Assembly (NCBI GenBank): GCA_037074615.1
Contig: CM073549.1
Span: 1,245,001-1,309,000 of the forward strand
Reading direction: 5' to 3'
DNA from: Leucaena leucocephala
Taxonomy: Eukaryota; Streptophyta; Magnoliopsida; Fabales; Fabaceae
Length of the DNA: 64,000 nucleotides
Notes under the pieces: model-generated
Databases searched by the model: none
What the model was told of the DNA's origin: nothing
What the model saw: the letters and a program-made list of their open reading frames with translations, nothing else
Shown here: piece after piece, positions 62,881-64,000 of the stretch
How positions within the stretch are numbered: position 1 is the first letter of the stretch
How the letters are laid out: every line of letters starts with the position of its first letter
Program-made: the position numbers and the translations under genes

Positions 62881-63422
62881 ACGTGTTTTTATGCCTTGTA
62901 GTATTATTTCTTAATTTAAAACGATAGTTATAAACAATTTCTTTTTTTTTTCTTTCCTCTTTTCAGATCGTTATAAGCCCAAAATAAGTATTGTGTGTGT
63001 ATAAACAATTTATTTGGCACTAATGAACTGTACAGGTTACGAAAAACATGAGAATTATCATTGTGAAGCTCCATTTCAAGAAATCAATATCTTAATTGCA
63101 AGTAATTACAATTCAAAGAAGTGATTTTTTTTTTTAAAGAAAAATGTCTGTATTCTTTGATATATTCGCTTCTTGCTGTGTGTTATATTTACGATCTAAT
63201 CGGAGCCAATAAACTCAAGTGATCTAATAGAAAATGTTTAAGCGTGTGTTTGGCTATCAGGTATATATCATGAATGCAGCTATCTTAGACTCTCTTATTA
63301 GTTTAAGAAACAGAATAAGAACAAGATAATAAACACTACTATTAAATTAACTTAAAAAAACAAAGTTGACGCCTAAACGACTCAGTGATACTAAAATTAA
63401 TTATTCATGGCGGACACGCGAG
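62881..63422. other. Spacer
   Basis: AT-rich spacer between the right inverted-repeat gene and the carboxylesterase pseudogene. AGCGTGTGTTTGGCTATC near 63240 resembles a MITE end, but no partner end was found. Confidence 0.4.
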
Positions 63423-63953
63423 TCAGTCTTGTTTGATGACAGACACAAACTTATGAAGCAAATCCTGAGCCTTACCTTCTCTGGGATTCCCAGTAACGTG
63501 AAAACAATGCTCTGAACCCCAATTCTCCACAAGCTCTGCTTCACTATCCTACCCACTTTTCTTCAACTCTCTCACATAATTCCTTCCTGCTTCAAACAAG
63601 TGGTCCTTCTCTGCTGCAAACACGAAGACGGCGATAGCGTTTGCTTCGGCGACGACTGTGGCGACGTAGTTGTGATACTGGCGGGAGAAGGCGGATTGCA
63701 TGCAGTACCCGCCGCCGTGGATGTAGAGGTGGACGGGGAGTTTCCGGCTAGGGTCGATTATCTTGGGAACGAAGATTCTGAAGGAGACGGGAGGTTCGGC
63801 GGAGACGATGGCGTCTTTGGTTCGGACGCCAGTGATGGGGTCATCGAATGGTGGGATTTTCCCGGTGGATGGTCGGAAGACAACCACTCTGCCGTCTTTG
63901 CATACGCGGAAGAAGGGAAACTCGTGGGCTATGTCGTCTTCTCTTTCGGCCAT
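63423..63953 (-). pseudogene. Carboxylesterase (CXE, alpha/beta-hydrolase) pseudogene
   Basis: Starts MAEREDDIAHEFPFFRV at 63953 and keeps the oxyanion-hole motif LYIHGGGYCMQSAFS. It then runs from VVAEANAIAV straight into VFAAEKDHLFEAGRNYV. In intact plant CXEs these are separated by some 150-180 residues carrying the GDSAGG nucleophile serine and other core strands, so a large in-frame deletion removed the active-site serine. A TAG at 63549-63551 then stops the frame where a tryptophan codon is usual (KKSGW). Reading through it, AELVENWGSEHCFHV with the catalytic histidine and VIKQD then TGA at 63423-63425 are still present. No functional esterase can be made. Confidence 0.85.
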
Positions 63954-64000
63954 TTTTTAGGAGCTACTGCTAACGTACAAGAGCTTTGATTCTTGTAGTG
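63954..64000. other. Window edge
   Basis: Upstream flank of the carboxylesterase pseudogene; too short to interpret. Confidence 0.5.

Noticed and set aside
1..64000. CRISPR arrays, operons, viral or toxin systems
   Set aside because: None seen. The gene structure is that of an ordinary plant chromosome, and the repeats are MITEs, SINEs and microsatellites.

Overview
This window is nuclear DNA of a dicotyledonous plant. The genes are broken by AT-rich GT-AG introns, the encoded proteins are plant families (CDPK-related kinase, RBP47, ZOP1, DUF1645, PPR), and the AT-rich spacers carry MITEs, tRNA-derived SINEs and microsatellites. I saw no bacterial, organellar or viral block. Exon maps were built by hand from reading frame, splice signals and family knowledge; no alignment could be run.

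Layout: 1-116, possible last exon of an unknown gene (+). 1237-4571, ARMC6-like armadillo gene (-), 8 exons. 6047-6483, phytocyanin/cupredoxin-like pseudogene (+). 8602-10566, SCNM1-like minor-spliceosome gene (+), 3 exons. 10.6-20.1 kb, gene-poor with MITEs and one SINE. 20175-25740, CDPK-related kinase (+), 11 exons. 26.7-27.6 kb, probable transposon remnants. 28184-30382, decayed EMB2745-type PPR pseudogene (+). 32062-33435, single-exon ALP1/HARBI1-like domesticated transposase (-). 34526-36596, ZOP1-like splicing/RdDM factor (+), 5 exons. 37-43 kb, AT-rich with two more SINEs. 43143-44297, DUF1645 gene (-). 46214-50036, RBP47-like three-RRM gene (-), 6 exons. 51.2-52.4 kb, two MITEs in inverted orientation. 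53863-57122, sulfotransferase-like P-loop membrane protein (-), 6 exons. 58648-59902 (-) and 62171-62880 (+), an inverted pair of an unrecognised gene family. 63423-63953, carboxylesterase pseudogene (-).

Nothing here works as a cluster. Three of the intact genes act on RNA (SCNM1, ZOP1, RBP47), which is probably chance. Three loci are clearly broken (phytocyanin-like, PPR, carboxylesterase). The most unusual region is 58.4-62.9 kb, where an unrecognised gene and its promoter were duplicated as a large inverted repeat, with a separate tandem exon duplication in one arm and a local templated insertion in the other. The repeats are PIF/Harbinger-like MITEs of about 540 bp with 3-bp target duplications and SINEs with 16-18 bp target duplications.
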